A stretch of DNA of 27,475 nt from CAZKEW01 sp964558915 (GTDB lineage: Bacteria; Acidobacteriota; Aminicenantia; Aminicenantales; UBA8522). Below, one piece after another: positions 7,753-15,002 of the stretch (position 1 is its first letter; each line of letters starts with the position of its first letter). The translations under genes and the position numbers were made by a program. The DNA lies in contig CAZLFV010000027.1 of the NCBI GenBank assembly GCA_964558915.1, positions 1 through 27,475 of the forward strand. The letters are read 5' to 3'. The notes beneath the pieces are model-generated. The model had not been told where the DNA came from and did not search any database. It was given only the letters and a program-made list of their open reading frames with translations.

Positions 7753-8253
7753 ATGCTCAGGATTTTGGTGACCTATTACAGCAGGACCGGGAACACCAAG
7801 AAAGTCGCCCAGGCCATCTACGAGGCCTTGCCGGATTTGAAAACCATCAAACCCATAGACGAAGTCCAAGCCGCAGAAGAGTACAATCTAGTTTTTATCG
7901 GCTTTCCGGTCCATTCTCACAGCGTCCCCTTCCAAGTCGAGAGATTTTTGAAGAGCCTTCCGAAAGGTAAGAAGATCGCTCTTTTTTCCACGCACGGTTC
8001 GCTGACGGGCAGCCGCCTTTCGCGGGAAGCCATAGAGCACGCCGTGGTTGTCGCTTCTCAAGCCAAGGTCGTGGCGACTTTTTCCTGCCGTGGGAAAGTA
8101 TCACCCGAGGCGGCTGAAGACCTGAGCCGATCGCCTGAGCACGAGGCTTGGGCAGATATGGCGGCGTCGGCACGGGCCCATCCCACTGAACAAGATCTCG
8201 AACAGGCGCGGGCTTTTGCCGGATGGGCTCTTACCCTGAGCCGTCAAGATTAG
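7753..8253 (+). CDS. flavodoxin-family protein
   Basis: This 166-residue protein opens with LRILVTYYSRTGNTKKVAQAI, where SRTGNT is the FMN phosphate-binding loop of flavodoxins. LVFIGFPVHSHSVPFQVERFL and KKIALFSTHGSLTGSRLS are the usual second and third FMN-contact regions, with GFPVHSH in place of the common W/Y loop. It is likely a cytoplasmic FMN protein carrying electrons; the partner is not shown by context. It follows the sensor kinase by 38 nt and may be read through from it. Its TAG stop overlaps the stop of the convergent DUF2905 gene by 4 bp. The ribosome site is weak. Confidence 0.82.
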   Translation: MLRILVTYYSRTGNTKKVAQAIYEALPDLKTIKPIDEVQAAEEYNLVFIGFPVHSHSVPFQVERFLKSLPKGKKIALFSTHGSLTGSRLSREAIEHAVVVASQAKVVATFSCRGKVSPEAAEDLSRSPEHEAWADMAASARAHPTEQDLEQARAFAGWALTLSRQD

Positions 8254-8477
8254 TTTTTCCCGATAATCCTAAGGACCAGGAAGAGCATCAGGCTGAGGAC
8301 AAGACTCAGAAGGAGGCTTGTCTCAAGAGGGAGATAAAAGGTGAAATTGGCCTTATGAACAACGATATCGCCGGGTAGCTTTCCCAGCCACCTCAGACGG
8401 AGCCCCAGCTTGAAAAGAAGGCCGAGAAGAACAAGTGCAACCCCGGCGACGATGAGAAAATTGCCGATGTCTCTCAT
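8250..8477 (-). CDS. DUF2905 family small membrane protein
   Basis: The 75-residue protein matches DUF2905: LGKLPGDIVVHKANFTFYLPLETSLLLSLVLSL is close to the family's signature of a GRLPGDI-like loop followed by FTFYFP. Two transmembrane helices are visible (about residues 5-25 and 50-71). The family has no established function. Its ATG overlaps the stop of the epimerase gene (ATGA), so it is the last cistron of the acyl-CoA dehydrogenase operon and is translationally coupled to it. Confidence 0.85.
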   Translation of the reverse strand: MRDIGNFLIVAGVALVLLGLLFKLGLRLRWLGKLPGDIVVHKANFTFYLPLETSLLLSLVLSLMLFLVLRIIGKN

Positions 8478-8896
8478 GCCCTGCGACTGGGTTTGGCCTC
8501 CCTCAATTCCATAAGAACACCGTTCAGGCTTCGCGGATGGACGAAGACAATCCGGCTTTCGTTCCCACCTTTTATTGGTTTTTCGGTAGTGAATTCGAGG
8601 CCTTCCTTTTTGAGATGTTCCATCACTGCCCCGATATCGTCGACTTCGAGGCAGAAATGATGAATCCCCTCCCCTCGTTCTTCAAGGAACTTGGCCAGCG
8701 GAGAATTTTCTCCCCAGGGCGAAATTAACTCCACAACCGGCCCCTTGGAAAAACGCAGCTGAGCGAGTCTGACTCCTCTTTCCTTAATTTCTTCAACCGG
8801 ACCGCTCCTTGCCCCGAATAGATTCATCCACCTTGATTGGTTCTTTTCCAGATCCCGGACGGCAATTCCGATATGCTCAATCGCTCTTATATTCAT
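8474..8896 (-). CDS. mce: methylmalonyl-CoA epimerase
   Basis: The 140-residue protein is a vicinal-oxygen-chelate fold enzyme with two repeats: residues 4-60 (IEHIGIAVRDLEKN to VVELISPWG) and 76-131 (GIHHFCLEVDDI to NGVLMELRE). Candidate metal ligands are His8, Glu56, His79 or His80, and Glu130, in the order expected for this family; GEGIHHFCLEVDDI and HPRSLNGVLMEL are typical of methylmalonyl-CoA epimerase. It interconverts (2S)- and (2R)-methylmalonyl-CoA between propionyl-CoA carboxylation and the B12 mutase. The neighbouring MeaB gene, 19 nt upstream in the same operon, supports this assignment over other VOC enzymes such as glyoxalase. Confidence 0.9.
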   Translation of the reverse strand: MNIRAIEHIGIAVRDLEKNQSRWMNLFGARSGPVEEIKERGVRLAQLRFSKGPVVELISPWGENSPLAKFLEERGEGIHHFCLEVDDIGAVMEHLKKEGLEFTTEKPIKGGNESRIVFVHPRSLNGVLMELREAKPSRRA

Positions 8897-8915
8897 GCGG
8901 CCGCCTCCCTGATGA

Positions 8916-9851
8916 CTAGAGTTTCTCCTTCAACGAGGCGATGAATTCATCGGCGACCGTATAAGGGTCGGTCCGACGATTGTAAATTTCAGTCACAAGC
9001 TTTTCAAAGGACGAGTCAGATATATTCCGATTGATGAGCTCAAATATTTTTTCTTTCATCACGTCTCTTAACATCCAAGACAGGAGCCTTTTTCGCCTCA
9101 CTTCCTGGGCCTTTCGATTCCGCATGCCCGTCAACTTCAAGACATCAGCCATCAGCGCGTCTACCCCTTGACCTTTCGTCGCCACAGTCTTAGCGATGGG
9201 AGGCATGTCTTTTTTCTGAAGGCCCAGCTCAATCATGGCCTTAAGCTGCCTTTCCATCTTTTCCGCGCCGGCAGTATCGGCCTTGTTAAGGACAAAGATA
9301 TCCGCAATCTCCATGATCCCTGCCTTAAAAGCCTGAATCTCGTCGCCAGCTCCGGGAGTCAAGACAACGAGAATCATGTCGGCCAGCTTCACGACTTCGA
9401 CTTCGTCCTGACCGACTCCGACGGTCTCGACGAGCACATAGTCCTTGCCCGCCGCCTCAAAAATCGCAATGGCCTCGCCGGTGGCCTTAGCCAGGCCTCC
9501 CAGATGCCCGCGCGTGGCCATACTCCGGATAAAAACATCCGCGTCCACACTGTGCCGCATCATCCGGATCCTGTCACCCAAGATAGCTCCGCCACTAAAC
9601 GGGCTGGATGGGTCCACGGCGACAATGCCAATTGTCTTCCCCTCTCTCCGGAGATAACTAATCATCTGATCGACCAGGGTGCTTTTGCCTGTCCCCGGAG
9701 CCCCAGTAACACCCAGCACGACAGCTTCTTTGCGGCAGGAAAATATCTTCTTCATCAGCGGCTGGGCAGCCGGCCCGTCATTTTCGACAAGAGAAATGGC
9801 TTTGGCGATCGCCCGCGGGTTGCCCCGTCTTATTTCTTTAATCAGGTCCAT
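8916..9851 (-). CDS. meaB: MeaB/ArgK-type GTPase, methylmalonyl-CoA mutase chaperone
   Basis: The 311-residue G3E-family GTPase has a Walker A motif GAPGTGKST (50-58), the conserved VAVDPSSPFSGGAILGDRIRM block (77-97), ETVGVGQDEVEV as switch region (142-153) and NKAD (189-192) for guanine recognition. These are diagnostic of MeaB, which gates cobalamin transfer to methylmalonyl-CoA mutase and protects it. The C-terminal helical dimerisation region is present and length is normal. Its ATG shares one base with the stop of the acyl-CoA dehydrogenase gene (TGATG). The mutase itself is not in this window, so it must be encoded elsewhere if the pathway works. Confidence 0.93.
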   Translation of the reverse strand: MDLIKEIRRGNPRAIAKAISLVENDGPAAQPLMKKIFSCRKEAVVLGVTGAPGTGKSTLVDQMISYLRREGKTIGIVAVDPSSPFSGGAILGDRIRMMRHSVDADVFIRSMATRGHLGGLAKATGEAIAIFEAAGKDYVLVETVGVGQDEVEVVKLADMILVVLTPGAGDEIQAFKAGIMEIADIFVLNKADTAGAEKMERQLKAMIELGLQKKDMPPIAKTVATKGQGVDALMADVLKLTGMRNRKAQEVRRKRLLSWMLRDVMKEKIFELINRNISDSSFEKLVTEIYNRRTDPYTVADEFIASLKEKL

Positions 9852-10996
9852 CAGTATTCGGAAAGGACTTTCTGGGCAATGATCCAGCGCTGAATCTCAG
9901 AAGTGCCTTCGCCAATCGTGGCCAATTTGGAATCGCGGTAGAACTTCTCCACGGGATAATCCTTCGAAAAACCGTACCCGCCCAGGATCTGTACGGCCAC
10001 AGAGGAAACTCTGACAGCTAGTTCCGAGGCGTAGAGCTTGGCCATGGCCGATTCCTTGGGGATTTTTTTCCCCTGGTCTTCCAGGCAAGCCGCCCGATAC
10101 GTCAGAAGCCGTGCCGCCTCGAGCTCGGTGAATCCGTCTGCGAGCATCCACTGGATGGCCTGGAAATTGGCAATGGGCTGGTTGAATTGGACTCGCTCTT
10201 TGGCGTATTTCAAGCTTGTTTCCAGGGCACCCGCTGCAATTCCCAAAGAAAAACCGGCGATGCTGACCCGGCCCCCGTCAAGTATGGACATGGCCGCTCT
10301 GTATCCTTCCCCTTCTTTGCCGAGCAGGTTATCGGCCGGGACTTTCACGTCTTCAAAAATGAGTTCTGAAGTGTCGGCTGCCCGGATTCCGAGTTTGTCC
10401 TCCTTTTTTCCCGGCCGAAATCCGTTCATACCTTTTTCCAGAATAAAGGCCGAGATCCCGTTTCTTTTGTTGAGCGGGTCGGTCACGGCCATAATTACGC
10501 ATATCTCAGCCAAAGAGCCGTTGGTGATAAAGAGCTTTGAGCCGTTGAGTAGCCAATGATCCCCTTTTTTTTCAGCCCGCGTTCTCATCGCTGCCGCATC
10601 TGAGCCAGCGCCGGCTTCAGTCAGCCCCCAGGCGCCAAGGGTCTGGCCGGATGCCAGCCGAGAGAGATATTTTTTCTTTTGGGCGTCTGTCCCGAACAGG
10701 TTAACATGATTAGAACAAAGGGAGTTGTGGGCAGCGACTACAAGTCCCACCGAGGGATCCACCTTAGACAGCTCTTCCAGGATGAGGACGTAATCCAGGT
10801 TGGAATAACCCGCCCCAGAGTATTCGGGCGGGATGATGATGCCCAGGAGCCCCATCTCGGCGAGCTTGTTCGTGAACTCCTGGGGCCATTCCCCTTTTTC
10901 GTCCGTCTGCTTGACCAATGGCTTGATCTCTTTTTGAGCAAAATCCCGGACCGAATCTCTCAAAAGCTTCTGGTCGTCAGTCAACAAAAAATCCAT
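9851..10996 (-). CDS. acyl-CoA dehydrogenase (short-chain/butyryl type)
   Basis: The 381-residue flavoprotein covers the whole family length. FAD/substrate signatures are WGLTEAGAGSDAAAMRT and LFITNGSLAEICVIMA. The C-terminal flavin-interaction region includes QILGGYGFSKDYPVEKFYRDSK. IGEGTSEIQR supplies the catalytic base Glu363, the position used by short- and medium-chain enzymes. It dehydrogenates an acyl-CoA to the trans-2-enoyl-CoA, passing electrons to ETF. A good AAGGAG ribosome site precedes the ATG. As the first gene of the operon with meaB, mce and DUF2905, a role in branched-chain amino acid or odd-chain acyl-CoA breakdown is likely; the chain length preference cannot be read from sequence. 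Confidence 0.93.
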   Translation of the reverse strand: MDFLLTDDQKLLRDSVRDFAQKEIKPLVKQTDEKGEWPQEFTNKLAEMGLLGIIIPPEYSGAGYSNLDYVLILEELSKVDPSVGLVVAAHNSLCSNHVNLFGTDAQKKKYLSRLASGQTLGAWGLTEAGAGSDAAAMRTRAEKKGDHWLLNGSKLFITNGSLAEICVIMAVTDPLNKRNGISAFILEKGMNGFRPGKKEDKLGIRAADTSELIFEDVKVPADNLLGKEGEGYRAAMSILDGGRVSIAGFSLGIAAGALETSLKYAKERVQFNQPIANFQAIQWMLADGFTELEAARLLTYRAACLEDQGKKIPKESAMAKLYASELAVRVSSVAVQILGGYGFSKDYPVEKFYRDSKLATIGEGTSEIQRWIIAQKVLSEY

Positions 10997-11089
10997 GACC
11001 TCTCCTTTCCCTCGTCTATGTTGATTTCATCTTACTTTTTAGGCCGTCAAGAATCAAGAGGCGACAACAAATTGCCTCGAATGCCCGCC

Positions 11090-11212
11090 AACGGGTCCTG
11101 TCGTGGCATCCCCCCGCCATCCTCGCGGACCATTCTGTTAATTAGACAAATAGAAATTCCGGAGGCATCAAACGCTCCGGGGTCGGGGGGCCCCCCAGCC
11201 GCGCCACCCGTT
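11090..11212. repeat. GC-rich repeat element, long copy
   Basis: The element lies between divergent genes and is bounded by the inverted ends AACGGGT and ACCCGTT. Next to these ends are CGGGTCCTGTCG (11092-11103) and CCGCGCCACCCG (11199-11210). Both 12-mers also occur, in inverted orientation, in the element at 17138-17185. Inside are the hairpin CCGGAG-CTCCGG (11159-11180) and a GGGGGGCCCCCC palindrome (11185-11196). It has about 75 bp more internal sequence than the other copy. No coding potential is convincing. It looks like a small dispersed intergenic repeat. Confidence 0.55.
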
Positions 11213-11243
11213 AACCGATACTTTGAGGAGCAAGGAGTTAGGT

Positions 11244-11272
11244 TTGACACAGAGAGGCAAATCGGATAGATT
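11244..11272 (+). promoter_or_regulatory. promoter candidate for the YHS/TRASH-like gene, possibly leaderless
   Basis: TTGACA (11244-11249) and TAGATT (11267-11272) are separated by 17 bp. The expected transcription start is about 11279, which is the GTG start codon itself, so the message could be leaderless. The -10 matches only four of six consensus positions. Confidence 0.45.
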
Positions 11273-11278
11273 CAAGGG

Positions 11279-11548
11279 GTGATTCAAGGCTTTTTCCGGC
11301 TCGTCTTTTACGTCTTTATCGCCTATCTCATCTATCTTGTCATCCGCTTTCTCTTTTTGCCTCGACGACAGCCGCGTTCGCCTCGCCCTCCCCGTCAGAT
11401 TTCAGGAACTATGGTCAAGGACGAATTCTGCAATACCTACGTTCCCCAGGAAGACGCTATCAAAGAAAGAATTGACGGGAAAGAATATTTTTTTTGTTCC
11501 CAGGAGTGCCGGAAAAAGTTTTTAGAGCAGAAAAAAAGCGGAGAATAA
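11279..11548 (+). CDS. membrane-anchored YHS/TRASH-like zinc protein
   Basis: The 89-residue protein starts at GTG; a TAG at 11267 rules out an earlier start in frame. Residues 5-28 form one transmembrane helix followed by a basic, Pro/Arg-rich linker (RRQPRSPRPPR). The C-terminal 45 residues resemble a YHS or TRASH metal-binding module: Cys51 in DEFCNTYVP, then a GKEYFFCSQECRKKF block with Cys73 and Cys77. This matches small proteins of the PP0621 type, in which a single helix precedes a zinc-finger-like tail. Function is not established. A 9-bp direct repeat GATTCAAGG flanks the start codon. Confidence 0.7.
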   Translation: MIQGFFRLVFYVFIAYLIYLVIRFLFLPRRQPRSPRPPRQISGTMVKDEFCNTYVPQEDAIKERIDGKEYFFCSQECRKKFLEQKKSGE

Positions 11549-11557
11549 TCCTTTACT

Positions 11558-11836
11558 CTAGCCCCAGGTAATGCGGAAGTCCTCAAATTCGTCCCTGTAT
11601 TCTTCCCATGTAATCTCCACATTATGAACTTGGGCCAACGGGGGGCCTTGTCTCAGGCGAGAGATGAGGTCCTCTATTTTCTCTTTTTCGCCCTCAGCCA
11701 GAACTTCCACGCGGCCATCCCATAAATTTTTGACCCAGCCCGTAAGCCCCAACGAATAGGCCCATCTTCTGGTGTGGTCGCGGAAAAATACACCCTGGAC
11801 GCGGCCCGAAACGATAATGTGAGCTCTCGCTTTCAT
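11558..11836 (-). CDS. acyP: acylphosphatase
   Basis: I start the protein at the ATG ending at 11836 (92 residues) rather than the TTG three codons earlier. VSGRVQGVFFRDHTRRWA contains the catalytic Arg19, and TGWVKNLWDGRVEVLAEG contains the catalytic Asn37; both regions are the two acylphosphatase signatures. The enzyme hydrolyses acyl phosphates such as acetyl or carbamoyl phosphate in the cytoplasm. Length is normal for the family. It is divergent from thiD and convergent with the YHS/TRASH-like gene, 9 nt away. Confidence 0.92.
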   Translation of the reverse strand: MKARAHIIVSGRVQGVFFRDHTRRWAYSLGLTGWVKNLWDGRVEVLAEGEKEKIEDLISRLRQGPPLAQVHNVEITWEEYRDEFEDFRITWG

Positions 11837-11896
11837 CGCTGCCAATGATATGTTAACATAGGCTCGCTAGGCAGTAAATAGATCGGAATACTCGCG

Positions 11897-12697
11897 ATGT
11901 CGCCAGATGTATCAAGGCCTCTCCTCTCCATCGCCGGATTCGACCCTTCCTCAGGAGCGGGGGTGATTCTGGACCTCGCCCTATTCCGCCTTCTTGGGTA
12001 CCGAGGGATGGCCGTCCTGACCGCTGTGACGGCCCAAAAGACGCACCAAGTGAAGGAATTTCGTTGCCTCCCGGCCCCCTTTATTTGGAGCCAGTACAAA
12101 ACCTTGGCCGAGGAGGCATCGTTTGCCGGGATCAAGGTCGGGATGATCGGCTGCGGAAAGACCCTCCCTGTTCTCAGCGCGATTCTTGAAGAAAACAATG
12201 ATATCCCTGTCGTCGTTGATCCCGTCTTTCGGTCAACGTCGGGCGCCTGGCTCCTGGAGAAAAAAGCCATTCCTTCTTTTATTTCCAAGATCCAGGGAAA
12301 GATTTCCGTACTCACGCCCAATCTTCAGGAAGCCAGCCTGATCTGCGGCCGTAGGGTTATGAATCTCGAAGACATGAAAGAAGCAGCCAGGATTATTTCT
12401 GACCTCGTCGAATCACCCTGCTATATTAAGGGCGGTCATCTCGAAAAAAGAGTTGTTGACTTGCTCTTCGACGGGAAAAGAATTCACCTTTTTGAAAAGG
12501 AAAAAATAAGAAAAAATGTCCACGGGACGGGGTGCTTCCTCTCGGCAAGCCTCCTTTCCTATCTGGCGAGGGGGAATCCCCTGGCCAAAGCCTGCGAGCG
12601 GGCTTCAACTCTCGCGCACAAAGCCATAAAGACGGCTGTTCGTGTCGGGAAAGGGGTCTATATATTTTCCCCTATTTTTTCTTTGAAGGAGCCTTAA
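11897..12697 (+). CDS. thiD: hydroxymethylpyrimidine/phosphomethylpyrimidine kinase
   Basis: The 266-residue ribokinase-fold protein has the ThiD landmarks: IAGFDPSSGAG near the N terminus, AVTAQKT, GIKVGMIG, VVDPVFRSTSG, LTPNLQEASLICG, YIKGGH, and the anion-hole/catalytic motif VHGTGCFLSAS. It phosphorylates HMP and HMP-P to HMP-PP for thiamine synthesis. Two details differ from textbook ThiD: GFDPSSGAG replaces GSDPSGGAG, and VILDL stands where GIQAD is usual, so a related pyrimidine/pyridoxal kinase role is not excluded. No other thiamine gene is present. Its last 26 bp overlap the end of the convergent penicillin acylase gene. Confidence 0.88.
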   Translation: MSPDVSRPLLSIAGFDPSSGAGVILDLALFRLLGYRGMAVLTAVTAQKTHQVKEFRCLPAPFIWSQYKTLAEEASFAGIKVGMIGCGKTLPVLSAILEENNDIPVVVDPVFRSTSGAWLLEKKAIPSFISKIQGKISVLTPNLQEASLICGRRVMNLEDMKEAARIISDLVESPCYIKGGHLEKRVVDLLFDGKRIHLFEKEKIRKNVHGTGCFLSASLLSYLARGNPLAKACERASTLAHKAIKTAVRVGKGVYIFSPIFSLKEP

Positions 12698-15002
12698 AGA
12701 GAAAGACCGCGGCCACATTCGCTTCAATATCCTCAGGATAGAACAGCATCGGCCGGTAGTCTCCGTTAAGCCAGAGGGGGATTTGGTCATCATAATGCTT
12801 GCTAAAAGGATGACCGCTCTGCCCCGAATTGAGGATGCAGACCGAATTTTTGAGGTCAGCGAGGTCAATAATCTGACGGTAGGATACTCCCCAGGTTGTC
12901 CTATAGTTTCCGATGGTGTCCTGGGAAAAAGACGCCCGGATGGAGAAGGAATCGCCAATTGTGGGGTAGGGACCGCGGTTAAAAAACCCAAGCAGAGGAA
13001 CGCGTCCGAGGGCATGAGGAAAGGTCAGGGAATGCATCTTCGTCCAGTCCCAATTGTCCGGCTGCCCGTATTTCTCCTCTAACCAGGAGTATGCTTTCGC
13101 CAAGCTGGAAGCCAAAACTTCCTCCTGAGCTCCTGCCGAATCCGCGAGATCCTGCCCTGACCGTGGCAGGACAGGATGAGAGAGGACCCGGAGCAGGCCG
13201 GCCTGTTTGCGATAAAAAATAATGCTGTAGTTCTTGTATTCTGGGCCAAGGTCACCGGCCAAGAGTTCTTGTTCAAGCGTTTTCATGAAAACAGCGAAAA
13301 GCGCCGCTTCCCGTGTCGCCCCCATTTCCCCGTTCCAGCCCTGGAGAATCTCCTGAGCTTTTTTCGCTCCGGCGTCAGCCGGGTTCACGCCTTTGATCAA
13401 AGGGAGAAAAAGCTCGGCTCTTTTTGAATGGACATCGTTCTGGATTCTCTTGAGGGAATCCACGGCGTGCTTTTCCTTCTGGAGCAGAAGCTCTTTGATT
13501 CTATTGTATCTGAAAGGGACATCAAAGTCGCTGCTCACATAATAAGGATAGTCCTCTGGCACGATCTTGTTATTCGCAGTTATGATGTATCCTTCCTTGG
13601 GATTCAGGATCACCGGCTTTTGGGCTTCCTCCAGAAAACCCTCCCACCGGTTCTCCGGCACCCACCCCTGGGCCGGAAAGAGAGCGGCCGACTTTTTCCT
13701 GAGAGGGATTAACCCAGTCAAATAGTATCCGATATTGCCTTGAACGTCCGCATAAACAATGTTCATGGAAGGGGCATCCCAAAGCGCGGCGGCCCGGCAG
13801 AATTCATCCCAGTTCCTTGCTTTGTTAATGAGGAAGAGGGACTCAAAAATCCGGCCTCCTTCTTGAATTGTCCAGCTCAGCGAAACCGGAATATTATTTT
13901 CGATAATAAATCGAGACAGGATCGGACCCCGCTCCGTCCACAGGATGTCCAGTTTCTCGGGCTCGTCCCGGCCTCTCACGCGAATGACCTCCTCTTTTTT
14001 CAAAAGAGGCTTCCAGCCGTCTTTATCCAGATAAGAATCCCCAGAATCACTCAGCCGCTCGATATAAAGGTCCTGGACATCCGCGGCTGAATTCGTAAGG
14101 CCCCAGGCAATGGAAGCATTGTGCCCGATCACAATAAGGGGAACTCCCGGGAAAGTCACTCCCGCGACCCTGAAGCCGGGGGAATGGAGGTCCATCTCAA
14201 ACCAAATGGGCGGGAGGGAGAACTGAAGATGGGGGTCGTTGGCGAGCAGAGGCTTGCCCGAGGTTGTCCGGCCCCCCGCCAAGACCCAGTTGTTGCTGCC
14301 CGCGAGAACAAAATCAAAAAAATTCTGATTGACCTCAAGCAAGGGGATTTCCTCCAAGGAAGAAACACCCGCGCCCTGTTCCAGGACCTCGGAGGCCTTT
14401 TCAAGCCCGAGCTTTCGAACGAGCCTGGCCCGGACGAGCTCGCTCGGAAAATCCGGGCACAAACTCAAGGCCAAGATCTCCTTAATGATCAGCGAATCCA
14501 GGATTCCCCAAGCCTCAGGCCTGAAGCGCAGGAGCATGAACTCGGGCGGCCAATTGTGCCTCCTTGAGTTCAACCAAGCATTAACGCCACAGCAATACGA
14601 AGAAAGGAAGTCCTTGAGTTCTTCGCTCAAATTGGCATAGTCCTTGAGCACCGCCTCTCTGAATCCATAATTCCTGAGGAACCTGTCACTATTGAGAGTC
14701 TGGGACCCAAATACCTCCGAGAGCCGACCGAAGCCCACGCGCCTCAGAAGATCCATTTGCCACATTCTTTCCTGGGCATGAATATAGCCGACGGCAAAAA
14801 AGAGGTCCCTATCATTATCAGCGAAAATATGTGGAACTCCCCACTTGTCCCAAATCACTTTGACATTGGTAGTGAGGGCAGAGAAGGAAATGTCGCCTTT
14901 CTCTTTCGGCCTTGAGCTGGAGAAAGATAAAATGAGGAATAGGAAAATGCCAAGGAGAAAGCAAAAAAGAAAAACCCCTGCAGCGATGCTGATTTTTTTC
15001 AC
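12672..15002 (-). CDS. penicillin acylase family Ntn-hydrolase, membrane-anchored
   Basis: The 776-residue precursor begins at GTG within the stop of the upstream gene (GTGA overlap). Residues 5-27 form an uncleaved signal anchor or signal peptide. Family landmarks are VIWDKWGVPHIFADNDRDLFFAVGYIHAQER (48-79), RFRPEAW, and AGSNNWVLAG with the nucleophile Ser236, which becomes the N terminus of the beta chain after self-cleavage. LLANDPHL and the C-terminal ILNSGQSGHPFSKHYDDQ are also typical. Members hydrolyse amide bonds of penicillins, acyl-homoserine lactones or acylated peptides; the substrate cannot be assigned. It sits directly after a binding-protein gene, hinting at shared handling of an external amide compound, which is inference. 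Confidence 0.92.
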   Translation of the reverse strand: MKKISIAAGVFLFCFLLGIFLFLILSFSSSRPKEKGDISFSALTTNVKVIWDKWGVPHIFADNDRDLFFAVGYIHAQERMWQMDLLRRVGFGRLSEVFGSQTLNSDRFLRNYGFREAVLKDYANLSEELKDFLSSYCCGVNAWLNSRRHNWPPEFMLLRFRPEAWGILDSLIIKEILALSLCPDFPSELVRARLVRKLGLEKASEVLEQGAGVSSLEEIPLLEVNQNFFDFVLAGSNNWVLAGGRTTSGKPLLANDPHLQFSLPPIWFEMDLHSPGFRVAGVTFPGVPLIVIGHNASIAWGLTNSAADVQDLYIERLSDSGDSYLDKDGWKPLLKKEEVIRVRGRDEPEKLDILWTERGPILSRFIIENNIPVSLSWTIQEGGRIFESLFLINKARNWDEFCRAAALWDAPSMNIVYADVQGNIGYYLTGLIPLRKKSAALFPAQGWVPENRWEGFLEEAQKPVILNPKEGYIITANNKIVPEDYPYYVSSDFDVPFRYNRIKELLLQKEKHAVDSLKRIQNDVHSKRAELFLPLIKGVNPADAGAKKAQEILQGWNGEMGATREAALFAVFMKTLEQELLAGDLGPEYKNYSIIFYRKQAGLLRVLSHPVLPRSGQDLADSAGAQEEVLASSLAKAYSWLEEKYGQPDNWDWTKMHSLTFPHALGRVPLLGFFNRGPYPTIGDSFSIRASFSQDTIGNYRTTWGVSYRQIIDLADLKNSVCILNSGQSGHPFSKHYDDQIPLWLNGDYRPMLFYPEDIEANVAAVFLFKAPSKKK

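Noticed and set aside
11047..11250. A 67-codon minus-strand frame.
   Set aside because: It consists of the GC-rich repeat, has low-complexity Gly/Pro content, no ribosome site and no family resemblance.
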